The position numbers and the translations under genes were made by a program. Source: Thermotomaculum hydrothermale (GTDB lineage Bacteria; Acidobacteriota; Holophagae; Thermotomaculales; Thermotomaculaceae). From it: a DNA stretch of 64,000 nucleotides. Location: positions 1,622,501-1,686,500 of the forward strand of contig NZ_AP017470.1 in assembly GCF_016592575.1 (NCBI RefSeq), given 5' to 3'. Shown here piece by piece: positions 52,045 to 62,531 of this stretch. Within the stretch, counting starts at the first letter, position 1, and the number at the start of each line of letters is the position of its first letter. Below the pieces are notes generated by a model. It had not been told where the DNA came from and ran no database searches. It saw nothing but the letters and a program-made list of their open reading frames with translations.

Positions 52045-53307
52045 TTAATCTATTCCAACAATTTTTTTATAACCCATAGGAAATCTGTCTGTTAAAGAAA
52101 TAACCTTTTCTTTAATCTTTGCAAGGAACTCATCATCCTCGGTGTGCTTTAACGCATCAACAATGTACTCTGCAACCTCTTCCATTTCTTTCTCTTTCAT
52201 TCCCCTTGTGGTTACAGCAGGAGTACCTATCCTTATTCCGCTTGCAATAAGAGGTTTATTTTTATCAAATGGAATGGTGTTTTTGTTTACAGTAATTCCG
52301 GCTTTATCAAGTGCCTTTTCTGCTTCTTTACCTGTTAAACCAATAGAGGTTACATCAACAAGCATTAAATGGTTGTCCGTACCGCCTGAAACAATCCTTA
52401 AACCCCTATTTGCAAGTTCATTAGCAAGTTTTTTTGCATTTGCCTTAACCTGCCTCTGATACTCTTTAAATTCTTCTGTCATTGCCTCTTTTAGGGCAAC
52501 CGCCTTTGCAGCAACAATGTGGACAAGAGGCCCTCCCTGGATACCAGGGAAAAGATTTCTATTTAAATCCTTTTTATACTCTTCCTTACACAAAATCAAT
52601 CCACCCCTTGGCCCTCTTAAAGTTTTATGGGTTGTTGTTGTAACAAAATCAGCATATGGTACCGGAGATGGGTGTTCGCCTGCTGCGACCAATCCAGCAA
52701 TGTGAGCCATATCAACAACAAGATATGCCCCAACAGAATCTGCTATCTCTCTGAATTTTTTAAAATCTAAAATTCTTGGATATGCGCTTGCCCCGGCAAT
52801 TATAAGCTTTGGCTTTTCTCTCTCAGCAGTTTCCATTAACTCGTCGTAATCTATCATTTCTGTTTCTTTATTTACCGTATAAGATGCAACCTCAAAAAAT
52901 CTTCCGGAAAAACTCAAAGGGTGTCCGTGTGTTAAGTGGCCTCCATGGGATAAATCCATTCCTAAAATCTTGTCTCCAGGATTTAACACAGTAAAATAAA
53001 CAGCCATATTTGCCTGTGAACCTGAGTGGGGCTGAACATTTGCATGGTCAGCACCAAACAACTCCTTTGCCCTTTCCCTTGCAAGCCTCTCAACAACATC
53101 TGTAAATTCGCAGCCTCCATAATACCTTCTTCCTGGATAGCCTTCAGCATACTTGTTTGTAAAAATTGAACCTGCCATCTCTAATACTGCTTCGGAAACA
53201 TAGTTTTCTGAAGCAATTAATTCAAGGTTGTTTTCCTGTCTCAAAGTTTCCCCAACAAGCGCCTCAAATGCTTCCGGGTCAACCTTTTTCAATGCTTCAA
53301 TCTTCAT
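52045..53307 (-). CDS. glyA: Serine hydroxymethyltransferase
   Basis: 420 residues, PLP-dependent. [68 protein letters not shown] and the Lys motif [18 protein letters not shown] are intact. It interconverts serine and glycine, loading one-carbon units on folate. AAGGAGTGTAAT precedes the ATG. Normal length. Confidence 0.98.
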   Translation of the reverse strand: MKIEALKKVDPEAFEALVGETLRQENNLELIASENYVSEAVLEMAGSIFTNKYAEGYPGRRYYGGCEFTDVVERLARERAKELFGADHANVQPHSGSQANMAVYFTVLNPGDKILGMDLSHGGHLTHGHPLSFSGRFFEVASYTVNKETEMIDYDELMETAEREKPKLIIAGASAYPRILDFKKFREIADSVGAYLVVDMAHIAGLVAAGEHPSPVPYADFVTTTTHKTLRGPRGGLILCKEEYKKDLNRNLFPGIQGGPLVHIVAAKAVALKEAMTEEFKEYQRQVKANAKKLANELANRGLRIVSGGTDNHLMLVDVTSIGLTGKEAEKALDKAGITVNKNTIPFDKNKPLIASGIRIGTPAVTTRGMKEKEMEEVAEYIVDALKHTEDDEFLAKIKEKVISLTDRFPMGYKKIVGID

Positions 53308-53321
53308 ATTACACTCCTTAT

Positions 53322-53762
53322 TTAAGAATTTTCCATATCCTTTATTTTATTTATTCTTCTTAAATGCCTTCCACCTTCAAACTCTGAAGAGAGAAAATTA
53401 TCAATTATATCCTTTGCAGTTTCAACTCCTGTTGTCCTACCCCCCATGCAGATTATATTGGCATTATTGTGTTGCTTAGCAAGCCTTGCCGTTAAGCCGT
53501 CATGGCATAAGGCAGCCCTTATTCCCTTAACCTTGTTGGCCGCTATGGAAATCCCTATCCCTGTACCGCACATTAAAACTCCTAAATTGAAATCTCCACC
53601 TGCAACAGCCTTTGCCACCTTTTCTGCAAAATCAGGGTAATCAACGCTTTCTTCTGAATAGCATCCTAAATCGTCAACCTGATAGCCCTTGTCTATCAAA
53701 TAATTTTTAATAACTTCTTTTAATTTAAAACCTCCGTGGTCAGAGCCTATGGCTATTTTCAT
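53322..53762 (-). CDS. rpiB: Ribose-5-phosphate isomerase B
   Basis: 146 residues. The RpiB signature [16 protein letters not shown] is followed by [47 protein letters not shown] (catalytic Cys) and [15 protein letters not shown]. It interconverts ribose-5-P and ribulose-5-P. It lies 4 bases after arcA and 14 before glyA; rpiB-glyA adjacency is common in bacteria. Confidence 0.95.
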   Translation of the reverse strand: MKIAIGSDHGGFKLKEVIKNYLIDKGYQVDDLGCYSEESVDYPDFAEKVAKAVAGGDFNLGVLMCGTGIGISIAANKVKGIRAALCHDGLTARLAKQHNNANIICMGGRTTGVETAKDIIDNFLSSEFEGGRHLRRINKIKDMENS

Positions 53763-53766
53763 TGCT

Positions 53767-55026
53767 TTAACTCCTTATCTTTATAGGTTTTCTCTTTACA
53801 GGCATTGTCATACACCTTACTCCTCCACCGCCTCTTGCCAGTTCTGCTCCCTCTATACCAACAGCCACCTTTTCATAATCGTCTAAATTAACCTTATCTT
53901 TTACTATATCATTGACATGAACAATTTTAAACCCTGCTTTTTCCAACTCTTTAAAGGTATTATAATTGCAGGCATATCCTATAATTTTTCCGGGGGCAAA
54001 TGCAAAGAAATTTGTACCTGAAAGCCACTGCTCCCTCTTCTGATTAACAGGGTTAGAGCCGCCACAAATTATAGGTTCAAGTTTAATCCCCACTTTTTTA
54101 AGGGCATCAAGCAAGGATTCTTCCTCTTCTAAAGATACCTTTCCAGATGGCATTATATTTATATGGATAACCCTCAGTTTTTCCTTTCCTAATAGGTACG
54201 GGTAATGACAAACACACTTATCTTTGTCAACCATTGTGAATACCATGTCAAGGTGGATTGTGCTTCTTTCCTTGGGTAGAACCACAGCAAATACATGAAA
54301 TTCCTCATTAACAACCTCTTTTTTCATCCTCTCAACAAAAATATCAATGCTTGAAGGAGTTGTTCTCTCACTCACCCCTATAGCGACAACATTTTTATCA
54401 AGCACAAGAAAATCTCCACCTTCAATTGTTACCTTTTCATTCCCTTCAAGTATTCCATCAAAGATAAAGCCCTCACTTTTAAATTCAGGGTGGTGTTTGT
54501 ATATAAACCTTGCTATTACCGCTTCACCTATTCTCACCTTGTTTGCCATAGAACCAGTTATTACCTTCCCACGGAAAACAACAGAAATGTCCCTTGTGAA
54601 GTAAAGGTTAGGCAAAGGAGGAAGCGCATAGTTTCTGTTTGATAAAAACTTCTCAAGGCTATCCCTTCTCTCTTCAACTCCACAAACAACGGCATCTGCC
54701 AATTCTTCAGGGGGAAGGGACATCAAGTAATCCGCAATATCTGCCCTTCTTTCAAGTGCAGTAATTGTTATTACAAAATCTCTTTTAACCTCTTCGTTTT
54801 TTAAAATATCCTTTAATAAATCTTTTAATTCGTAAACCCTGGTAACTTTTTTTAAAACATTTTTTAATCCTTTATGGTCTTCGGCAACAACAGGCAAGGT
54901 TAAAATATCGTTATATAAAACCTCCTGAGCTGTTTCCGGGGTCATTACCTCTATTTCTTTCCCCGGGGAATGAATTACAACCTTTTCAAGAACACCTACC
55001 TCTGAACAAACCCTCACATTGGTCAT
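53767..55026 (-). CDS. arcA: Arginine deiminase
   Basis: 419 residues from the ATG at 55026 (AAGGAG upstream). Motifs: VVIHSPGKEIEVMTPE, LPNLYFTRDISVVF, VTIEGGDFLVL, STIHLDMVFTMVDKDKCVCHYP and the C-terminal catalytic Cys in RGGGGVRCMTMPVKR. It hydrolyses arginine to citrulline and ammonia, for energy or acid protection. arcB/arcC are not adjacent. With arginine decarboxylase at the right edge, two arginine-consuming enzymes lie in this region. Confidence 0.95.
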   Translation of the reverse strand: MTNVRVCSEVGVLEKVVIHSPGKEIEVMTPETAQEVLYNDILTLPVVAEDHKGLKNVLKKVTRVYELKDLLKDILKNEEVKRDFVITITALERRADIADYLMSLPPEELADAVVCGVEERRDSLEKFLSNRNYALPPLPNLYFTRDISVVFRGKVITGSMANKVRIGEAVIARFIYKHHPEFKSEGFIFDGILEGNEKVTIEGGDFLVLDKNVVAIGVSERTTPSSIDIFVERMKKEVVNEEFHVFAVVLPKERSTIHLDMVFTMVDKDKCVCHYPYLLGKEKLRVIHINIMPSGKVSLEEEESLLDALKKVGIKLEPIICGGSNPVNQKREQWLSGTNFFAFAPGKIIGYACNYNTFKELEKAGFKIVHVNDIVKDKVNLDDYEKVAVGIEGAELARGGGGVRCMTMPVKRKPIKIRS

Positions 55027-55111
55027 CAAACTACTCCTTATCGTTTTTCTTTCTGATTGTAGAAAAAAACAAATAAAAGGGCAACTCTAATATTTTTTAT
55101 TAAAATTTCAA

Positions 55112-55127
55112 AGTGAGTTTTATCACT
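55112..55127. promoter_or_regulatory. AGTGA-N6-TCACT palindrome, site 2
   Basis: AGTGAGTTTTATCACT shares half-sites and a near-identical spacer with site 1. It lies between arcA (minus) and the 1953-residue secreted protein (plus), centred ~58 bases before the predicted start of the latter. Confidence 0.5.
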
Positions 55128-55142
55128 CTTTCTAAGTTTAAC

Positions 55143-55171
55143 TGGCAATTTTCCACTATATCTTTTATATT
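55143..55171 (+). promoter_or_regulatory. Promoter candidate for the giant secreted protein
   Basis: TATATT at 55166-55171 has TGGCAA 17 bases upstream as a poor -35, consistent with activator dependence through the palindrome at 55112. Confidence 0.4.
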
Positions 55172-55200
55172 TAATAATGAAAAAAAATTTGGAGGGATGA

Positions 55201-58200
55201 ATGTATAAGAAGCTATTTTTTTACTTATTAATCATTTTGTCTATCTCGGTTACAAATGGATATGGACAAACCTTTTCTCAAGCCACTTTAACTTTTAACA
55301 ACAACACTATTACAATTCAGGATACGGGATATAAAAACACCCACCCGTGTATGGCCGATTTTGATGGAGACGGCGACCTGGATTTAATAGTGGGGACAAA
55401 CAAAACATCATTAGTTTACTATAGAAATGACGATATAGACACTAATGTAGGAGGAACAGACTCCACCCTGGATGGGACAAGATTAACACTTGTCTCAAGA
55501 GCATTAATCCCTGAAATAAGAGATATAAACAACAATGTTCTTTATAACTTTGTACCTGCAGCTGGAGACCTTGATGGAGATGGGCTTATTGACCTGATTA
55601 TAGGGGCATATGATGGAACGGTTTATTTTTTAAAAAACAATGGTGTTATAAACGGAGTTCCAGATTTTGCAGATCCTCAAATATTAATCCCTGATGATAA
55701 TAAAACGGCAGCCGCCCCTGCCCTTGCAGATATTGATGGAGATGGTGATTTAGACCTTTTTGTTGGGTATTCTAATGGAGTTGTTGACTATTACGAAAAT
55801 ACAGGAGACAGTAACAATTACAACTATACATTAAATACATCAGATATCCTAGGAACATACAACACCTATCAATATGTAATTCCCTTTCTCTATGATATAA
55901 ATGGGGATGGGATATACGATATTTTACTTGGAAGAAAATATAACACACTTGTTTACTATACTGGAGATAACTCAAGTGGAAGCATAACATTTACACACCA
56001 AACAGATAAATGGAATAATCTTTCATTTGATTCTTTTACAAGCCCTGTGCTTGTTGATTTAAAGAATGATGGAAACATAGAGCTGGTAGTTGGACAGTAC
56101 AATGGAGAAATATATCTTTACACAGATGCATTAACAACACCATCTTTATTAACCAAATCGTTTGGTTCTATTGATTTAGGGTATTTAGCTACTCCTCTGC
56201 TAATTGATATGGACAATGACGGAGATTTAGACTTGCTTGTTGCTCATAACAACCAGATTGCATACATTGAAAACACCAGTTCCGACTCAAGTTTGAACTT
56301 CAACCTTAACAATATTTCTTTGATAATTACAACTTATGCAATTAAAAGCCTTGATGTCTGGGATTACGATAATGATGGAGACCTTGATATCTTTTTTGGT
56401 ACTGCTTCTGGAGGAATAGGTCTGCTTAAAAATAACGGGATTTCTGGAGGTATTTTTTCTTTTACAGAAGAAGTTATTGGAAATGGATATAGCCCATCAA
56501 CGGAGAGTTTTGATGGGATGTACACCCCCAACCCTGATGCTGCTGTTTGTATTGCAGACCTTGACGGTGATGGAGATATGGATTTCCTTATTGCAAACCA
56601 ATACGGCACATCAACCTTCTATAGAAACGACGATATAAATACAAATGCCGGTGGCAATGACCAAACCTTAGATGGATGGCAGGCCGGGAATTTTGTAAGG
56701 GTTAAAGACGGATATGGAACAGGTGATTCTTACTTCCCATTTGCTTTATCTTCATACTGTTCAATAAAAGCAAGGGATTTAGACGGAGATGGAGATTATG
56801 ACTTTCTTATAACTGGCACAGATGGAAAAGTTTATAAAATAACCAATACTGGAACAACCACAAACCCTAATTATGAAAAAGATTCAAATCCTTTATCAAG
56901 CGTACCTCAATTTGACGATCAATCAACCTATTTAATAAACACAAAACTTGATATCAGAGACTTTAACGGTGACGGCTGGTATGACCTTGTATTGGGCGGA
57001 GCAGATGGTGGGCTAAAATTCTATGTAAATACTGCATCTCAGGACACAACACCCCCAACAGAGCCTGGGAATTTTGCAGGACAGGCTCTAAGTGAAAGCA
57101 AAATAAGATTAACATGGGATATTTCAACCGATTTAAACGGCACAGGAGTAAAAGAATATGTGTTGAAAAGATACAACGCGGGAAATCTTGAAAAAACAGT
57201 AATTATCCAAGACCCTGTAGCATCGATGTATGTAGACACAGGATTAACAGAGGAAACAACATACGATTACGAAATCTATGCTGTTGATTACGCAGGGAAC
57301 CAGAGCACAACAGCAACAGTAACTGAGGCAACTGGCCCTGCACCATACTTAGACCACTATGCTATTTCAATACCAAGTGGCACTGTTGGAAGTAATTTTT
57401 CTGTTTCATTTCAGGCTATATCAAACTATGGCTTTATTATGGACTCCTACAATGAAACAGCGAATATAACTGTAAGCGAAGGCTCAATTTCTCCTACGCA
57501 GGTTACCTTTGCAGACGGAGAGGCACAGGTTACATTTTCATATACTAACGACTCTGCAACTGACAACATCCAGTTAATTTTAACTATTTCAAATTCAGAT
57601 AACTCTGTTTCAAACAACTCAGACCCCATATCAGTTGACTTAATACCACCTTCAACCCCTGTGTTTACAGAGGTTACACCTCAATCATCCACAAGTGTTT
57701 CTTTAAAATGGGGAGAAGTTACAGACACAGGAGGCGCATCCAACTATTACATTGATATTTACAGAAATGGGACAAAAATAATTACAGTAAGTGGAACTTC
57801 AACATCATACACAGACAACAGTTGCTCACCAAATACTGAATACACTTATTACTTAAAATCGAGGGATTCTGTGGGAAATGTATCTCCAGCTTCAAGTTCT
57901 ATAACAGTCACCACTCCAGAATCTGAACAGGATACAGTTCCTCCTTCAATTCCAACTGGATTAACTGTTGTTAGCACAGGAGAAAATTTTATAGCAATAA
58001 AATGGGATCCATCAACAGATACAGGGGGGTCAGGATTAGGAGGCTATAAAATTTACAGAGGCCCGTCAGAAATTGCGACCGTAGGGCCCAACACAACCAC
58101 ATACACTGATGAGGGGCTTCAACCTGACACCGAATATACCTACCATGTCCGCGCTTTTGACAACGCTGGTAACTATTCAGATTTCAGTGATGGATTGACT

Positions 58201-61062
58201 GTAAGAACAAGACCTCATGAGGAGGATACTACTCCGCCAACTACCCCTCAAAACCTCCAGGCACAAACTGTAGATGATAATTCAATAAGATTAACATGGG
58301 AAGCGTCCTCTGACAGTGGTGGCTCTGGTTTAGCAGGATACAGAATTTATAGAGAAGATGTTGACAACTATGGCACAGCAATAGCTGTTGTTGATGCATC
58401 TACAACTGAATATACAAATACTGGATTACAGGCAGGGACAACTTATAGATACAAAGTAAAAGCAGTGGACAACGCAGGAAATATGTCTGATTTTTCAAAT
58501 GTAGCAGAGGCAACCACAACAGATAGCAGCGCAGATACTGAAAGTCCTTCTGTTCCAACAAATATCCAACTAACTGCCCTATCTCCTTCAGATGCAAGGA
58601 TTAGCTGGGATGCTTCAACTGACAATGTGGCGGTTGCAGGGTACGAAATATTTCAGGTAACCCCAAGTAATAACCCATTCCAGAATTATGATTACACTTT
58701 AATAGGACAGACTTCTGAAACCACCTATGTAATAAGCGGATTAAACCCGGGAGAAACTTATAACTTTTGCGTAAGGGCAATTGATACCTCTGGTAACAAA
58801 TCAAGATACTCTGAAATAAAAGAAATAACAATGCCCAATGCTTCAGATGACCATAATCCGCCTACACCACCTCAGAATTTAAGGTTTGTATCTGTTTCAA
58901 GCTCAAGTGTTATTATTGAATTTGACCCTGCTACCGACAATGAAAGTGGAGTAAAGCTATATCACATATTCAGAAATGATAGCGAGATTGCTCAAACAGA
59001 CACTTTAAGTTTTGAAGACTCCGATGTTCAGGTTAACGAGACATACGAATATTATGTTACTGCGGAAGATTGGAATGGAAATGTTTCTGAGCCATCAAAC
59101 ACAATCTCAACAATAATTCCAATGGAGGATAACGACCCACCTTCAACCCCATCAAACCTTACTTACACTGCAACACCTGATTATGTAACTTTAACCTGGG
59201 GAATGAGTTATGATGAAATTTCAGGGGTTGACCACTATGAAGTTCAAAAGGTAAATTCACCTTTTAAAGCAAAAGCAGAACCTTACGCTGTAACCACAGA
59301 AACAACATTTACAGATGAAAATGTTGTTGCAGGCTCTAAATACATCTACTATGTTTTTGCAGTTGACAGGGCAGGAAATAAATCAGTTCCCGCTTCTATT
59401 TCAGTTGTTGTTCCTGATAGCGGGGAAGAAGATCACACTCTTTACTTCCCGCATATTGATGTCAGTGATTTCTGGTGGACAGGTTTTGCTGTTGTAAATA
59501 CAGAAGATAGTGATGCAAATGTAACATTCAGATTTTACGACAACAATGGAAATGAAGTGGCATCTCTGGATAAAACAATTCCTGCAAAGGGTAAAATAGT
59601 TTCCACCATAAGAAACCTGTTTAATGACAATGTGCCTGAAGGTGCTTCATGGTACAAGATAGAAACAGATAAAAAATTAGACGGCTTTGAGCTTTTCGGA
59701 ACAACAGACTGGCATGAGCTTGTTGGAGTAAAAATATTCAGTAAACCTGCAAACAAAATAATATACCCTGAAATTAAAGTTGATGACACATACTGGACAG
59801 GAATTGCTTTGATTAACATTTCAAGCGAGCAGGCTAATGTAATATTTAAAGCGTATGATTCATCAGGGAATGAATTAACATCTTCAAATACAATAAATAT
59901 TCCATCATACGGCAAAGATGTAGCGTTGGTTGAAGACCTCTTTGATAGCTTCCCTGCTGAAACAGCCTATGTGGTTGCTGAAAGCAACCAGAATTTAATA
60001 GGGTTTGAGCTTTTTGGATACAAATCACATGTTGGGCTTGCTGGACTTTCTGCAATTCCTTTTGAACAGCAAGACTCTGACAACCAAACAAAAACACTTA
60101 AAACAAAAGGAGATAACTCCAAAGTTCTCTCTGCAATAGTTGTAAGTTCAACAGAAGTTCAATTAACCTGGGATGCTCTTGAACCAGCTCCAGATTCTTA
60201 TAGAATTTACGAAGTTAACGAAATATCCACTCCATTTGGGACATCACTGGATAAAATTAAGTTATGGGGAGAAACAACTGATACTCAGTATCTTGTAACA
60301 GGACTTACCCCTGACACAGATTACAAGTTTGCAGTTTACCCAGTTTATGGAGAAAATGAAGGTGACCCAACCAATGTTGTAAGTGTTCATACATTGGCAG
60401 GGGAAGCAAACTCTCTCTACACCTATGTTTGTCCGAGAATTGAAGAAAACTTCGGTGGGACAACAGCAATTGCAATGGTTAATTTAGGATCTAATAATGC
60501 AGAGATAAAAATTCAACTTTTAGGGGAAGGTGCCTCCGTTCTTGAAGAACAAACCATTTCACTTAATGCTTTAAACAAAACTGAAACACAGTTAACATCT
60601 CTGTTTTCGGATATTCCGGATACAGCAAAAGCGGTTAGAATTATTTCTAATCAGAAACTCATAGCTTGGGAAAACTTTGAAAACAACTGTGACAATGGTA
60701 ATAATGACGGATACTATGACACACTTTACGCTTTTGACAGAGCATTAAATGTAGTCAATTTCACCCATATTGCTCCAGAAACCTATATGTGGGACTCTTA
60801 TGTTTGCGTATGGAATTTATCAGAGAATGGCAACAATACCAACTTTACAGCATACGGGACTGACGGTACGGTACTTGGAGTTTACCCTCACAGCATACTT
60901 CCTGGAGATGTTATCTCTGATGAAATTCATGGTTTTATTCCTGATGATAGCTTACTCCAGAATATAGGCTGGGTTCAGGTAACAGGCCAAGGACCTATGA
61001 ATGGGTACTTTGCCTTCAGCAATAAAGAGCATACCTTAATGGGAGCAATTGAAGGGCAATAG
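55201..61062 (+). CDS. Giant secreted FG-GAP/FnIII multidomain protein
   Basis: 1953 residues with a signal peptide (KKLFFYLLIILSISVTNGYG). Residues ~50-600 hold ten FG-GAP/VCBS calcium-loop repeats (DFDGDGDLDLIVG, DINGDGIYDILLG, DFNGDGWYDLVLG), probably a beta-propeller. An FnIII domain (615-710) and an invasin-like beta domain (717-815) follow. Six more FnIII domains (about 817-1400), each opening near PPSxP, come next. Two 'YFPHIDVSDFWWTGFAVVN'-type modules lie at 1413-1620, an eighth FnIII at ~1640-1735, and two more such modules at ~1740-1953. GGAGGG precedes the ATG. No LPXTG or other sorting tail is seen. It is likely a surface adhesin or scaffold; ligand unknown. The gene ends in TAG. 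Confidence 0.88.
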   Translation: MYKKLFFYLLIILSISVTNGYGQTFSQATLTFNNNTITIQDTGYKNTHPCMADFDGDGDLDLIVGTNKTSLVYYRNDDIDTNVGGTDSTLDGTRLTLVSRALIPEIRDINNNVLYNFVPAAGDLDGDGLIDLIIGAYDGTVYFLKNNGVINGVPDFADPQILIPDDNKTAAAPALADIDGDGDLDLFVGYSNGVVDYYENTGDSNNYNYTLNTSDILGTYNTYQYVIPFLYDINGDGIYDILLGRKYNTLVYYTGDNSSGSITFTHQTDKWNNLSFDSFTSPVLVDLKNDGNIELVVGQYNGEIYLYTDALTTPSLLTKSFGSIDLGYLATPLLIDMDNDGDLDLLVAHNNQIAYIENTSSDSSLNFNLNNISLIITTYAIKSLDVWDYDNDGDLDIFFGTASGGIGLLKNNGISGGIFSFTEEVIGNGYSPSTESFDGMYTPNPDAAVCIADLDGDGDMDFLIANQYGTSTFYRNDDINTNAGGNDQTLDGWQAGNFVRVKDGYGTGDSYFPFALSSYCSIKARDLDGDGDYDFLITGTDGKVYKITNTGTTTNPNYEKDSNPLSSVPQFDDQSTYLINTKLDIRDFNGDGWYDLVLGGADGGLKFYVNTASQDTTPPTEPGNFAGQALSESKIRLTWDISTDLNGTGVKEYVLKRYNAGNLEKTVIIQDPVASMYVDTGLTEETTYDYEIYAVDYAGNQSTTATVTEATGPAPYLDHYAISIPSGTVGSNFSVSFQAISNYGFIMDSYNETANITVSEGSISPTQVTFADGEAQVTFSYTNDSATDNIQLILTISNSDNSVSNNSDPISVDLIPPSTPVFTEVTPQSSTSVSLKWGEVTDTGGASNYYIDIYRNGTKIITVSGTSTSYTDNSCSPNTEYTYYLKSRDSVGNVSPASSSITVTTPESEQDTVPPSIPTGLTVVSTGENFIAIKWDPSTDTGGSGLGGYKIYRGPSEIATVGPNTTTYTDEGLQPDTEYTYHVRAFDNAGNYSDFSDGLTVRTRPHEEDTTPPTTPQNLQAQTVDDNSIRLTWEASSDSGGSGLAGYRIYREDVDNYGTAIAVVDASTTEYTNTGLQAGTTYRYKVKAVDNAGNMSDFSNVAEATTTDSSADTESPSVPTNIQLTALSPSDARISWDASTDNVAVAGYEIFQVTPSNNPFQNYDYTLIGQTSETTYVISGLNPGETYNFCVRAIDTSGNKSRYSEIKEITMPNASDDHNPPTPPQNLRFVSVSSSSVIIEFDPATDNESGVKLYHIFRNDSEIAQTDTLSFEDSDVQVNETYEYYVTAEDWNGNVSEPSNTISTIIPMEDNDPPSTPSNLTYTATPDYVTLTWGMSYDEISGVDHYEVQKVNSPFKAKAEPYAVTTETTFTDENVVAGSKYIYYVFAVDRAGNKSVPASISVVVPDSGEEDHTLYFPHIDVSDFWWTGFAVVNTEDSDANVTFRFYDNNGNEVASLDKTIPAKGKIVSTIRNLFNDNVPEGASWYKIETDKKLDGFELFGTTDWHELVGVKIFSKPANKIIYPEIKVDDTYWTGIALINISSEQANVIFKAYDSSGNELTSSNTINIPSYGKDVALVEDLFDSFPAETAYVVAESNQNLIGFELFGYKSHVGLAGLSAIPFEQQDSDNQTKTLKTKGDNSKVLSAIVVSSTEVQLTWDALEPAPDSYRIYEVNEISTPFGTSLDKIKLWGETTDTQYLVTGLTPDTDYKFAVYPVYGENEGDPTNVVSVHTLAGEANSLYTYVCPRIEENFGGTTAIAMVNLGSNNAEIKIQLLGEGASVLEEQTISLNALNKTETQLTSLFSDIPDTAKAVRIISNQKLIAWENFENNCDNGNNDGYYDTLYAFDRALNVVNFTHIAPETYMWDSYVCVWNLSENGNNTNFTAYGTDGTVLGVYPHSILPGDVISDEIHGFIPDDSLLQNIGWVQVTGQGPMNGYFAFSNKEHTLMGAIEGQ

Positions 61063-61083
61063 TTTTAGCCTTACATAAAATTT

Positions 61084-61109
61084 AAGGGGGATTTAATCCC
61101 CCTTTTTTT
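61084..61109. terminator. Bidirectional terminator between the giant gene and tcdA
   Basis: AAGGGGGATT / AATCCCCCTT palindrome with a T run on the plus side and an A run on the other. The last codons and stop of tcdA (61093) lie within the hairpin. Confidence 0.88.
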
Positions 61110-61791
61110 GTTTATTATCTATTATTTTCTCAATAACCTTCTGGGCTATTAATAAGCCAAAGGTAGCAGTAACAGTCATAATAGAGCCCACTACCTCTCC
61201 CTTTACCTCTGACTTTTCAAGTGAATAAACCACAGTAAAATCCCTATCTCCATACCCCCATTGCCTTAACTTCTTTCTCATCCTGTATGCAAGGGGGTCA
61301 TTTTTTGTCTCCCATATAGAGCCAGACTTAACCATTTCTGGATTTATTTTAAAACCTGAACCTGTTGACGCAATAACGGGAATATCTTTTTCAAGGCATT
61401 TTATTATAAGGTTCAGTTTTGGGATAAGGGAATCTATACAGTCTGCTACAACTTTATAACTTTCAAGCGGCACATTGTCAAAGGTATCTTTATTGATAAA
61501 ATACGGGTATTTATCCACTTTTATTTCTGGATTAATATCCTTTGCCCTCTTTTCAAAAACTTCTGTTTTGTTAATACCAATTGTTGAATGAAATGCAAGT
61601 ATCTGCCTGTTTAGATTACTCTCTTCAACACAATCCCCATCAATAACTCCTATATGCCCAACTCCGCTTCTAACAAGTGCTTCGGCACAAATACCCCCCA
61701 CTCCGCCTAAACCTGCAACAAGTACTTTTGATTTTTTTAGTTTTTCAATGCCCTCTTTTCCGTAAAGAATCTCTAACCTTGAAAGGAACAA
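61093..61791 (-). CDS. tcdA: ThiF/E1-like tRNA threonylcarbamoyladenosine dehydratase
   Basis: 232 residues. The ATP-binding Rossmann motif VLVAGLGGVGGICAEALVRSGVGHIGVID and the ESNLNRQ motif are typical of E1-like enzymes. RRLEILYG-like N-terminus, VADCIDSLIPKLNLI and RMRKKLRQWGYGDRDFTVVYS fit TcdA (YgdL). It cyclises t6A to ct6A at tRNA position 37. The TTG start at 61791 has GAGG 7 bases upstream and lies inside the 3' end of the TatD gene, a 19-base overlap. Confidence 0.88.
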   Translation of the reverse strand: MFLSRLEILYGKEGIEKLKKSKVLVAGLGGVGGICAEALVRSGVGHIGVIDGDCVEESNLNRQILAFHSTIGINKTEVFEKRAKDINPEIKVDKYPYFINKDTFDNVPLESYKVVADCIDSLIPKLNLIIKCLEKDIPVIASTGSGFKINPEMVKSGSIWETKNDPLAYRMRKKLRQWGYGDRDFTVVYSLEKSEVKGEVVGSIMTVTATFGLLIAQKVIEKIIDNKQKKGD

Positions 61792-62531
61792 TTAAAAGCC
61801 TCTTCAGTGTTTTTAAAGGTTAATTCAAAAAACTCTCTTTTTGTTTTATTTAAAATCTTTGCTATTTTTTCACCAATATATGGCAAATTTGACGGCACAT
61901 TAGGGTATCTAAAACCCTCTGGTGGCAAATCAGGGGAATCAGTCTCAACAAGTATTCTGTCTTCTGGAATCCCTTTTAAAACCTCAATAGCCTTCTTTGC
62001 ATTGCTTCTAATTGCAGGTGCACCAAAAGAGAAGTAAACCCTTTCAAATCTTTTTAGCAACGCCTTTGCAAAATCAAGCTTTCCTGAAAACATGTGCATA
62101 ATATAGGTTAATTCTTTAAAGTTATCTGTTATTTCAAGGAATTCTTTAAAACCTTTTCGCAAATGAATTATTACAGGCTTTTTGGTTTCCCTTGCAATCT
62201 CAAGCTGCTTTTCAAAGAAATGCGCCTGTAAATCTTTATCAATGTTTTTTTCAAAAAAATCAAGCCCAATTTCTCCAATTGCAATACAGTTTGGGTTTTC
62301 AGATGCAACATCTAAAATAGTTTTTAGCGCTGTTTTTGGTGCTTCGTTAATGTATAGAGGGTGCACCCCGACAGCATAGAAAACACTTTGGTATTTTTCA
62401 GCCAATTGATTTGCTATGTATGAGTATCCCTTAATGCCGGGAATAACAAACCCCTTTACTCCTAAATCAATTGCCTTTTCTATCTCTCTTTCTTTTAAAA
62501 AATCAAGGTGGCAATGGGAATCTATTAGCAC
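61773..62531 (-). CDS. TatD-family metal-dependent hydrolase, copy 2
   Basis: 252 residues. Metal motifs LIDSHCHLDFLKE, VGVHPLYINEAP, AIGEIGLDFFEKN, KPVIIHLRKGF, YIMHMFSGK and LVETDSPDLPPEGFRYPNVPS are present. It differs clearly from the copy at 30993-31763 and more closely resembles the YjjV branch. The start is GTG at 62531, directly after the speA TAA, with AAGGAG inside the speA end. Confidence 0.88.
   Translation of the reverse strand: MLIDSHCHLDFLKEREIEKAIDLGVKGFVIPGIKGYSYIANQLAEKYQSVFYAVGVHPLYINEAPKTALKTILDVASENPNCIAIGEIGLDFFEKNIDKDLQAHFFEKQLEIARETKKPVIIHLRKGFKEFLEITDNFKELTYIMHMFSGKLDFAKALLKRFERVYFSFGAPAIRSNAKKAIEVLKGIPEDRILVETDSPDLPPEGFRYPNVPSNLPYIGEKIAKILNKTKREFFELTFKNTEEAFNCSFQG

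Noticed and set aside
55197-55208. ATG at 55197 as start of the giant gene
   Set aside because: It reaches TAA after three codons; the ATG at 55201 opens the long frame.
57039-58831. Minus-strand open frames inside the giant gene (60-76 codons)
   Set aside because: They are shadows of the FnIII-coding strand, with no ribosome sites or protein-like composition.
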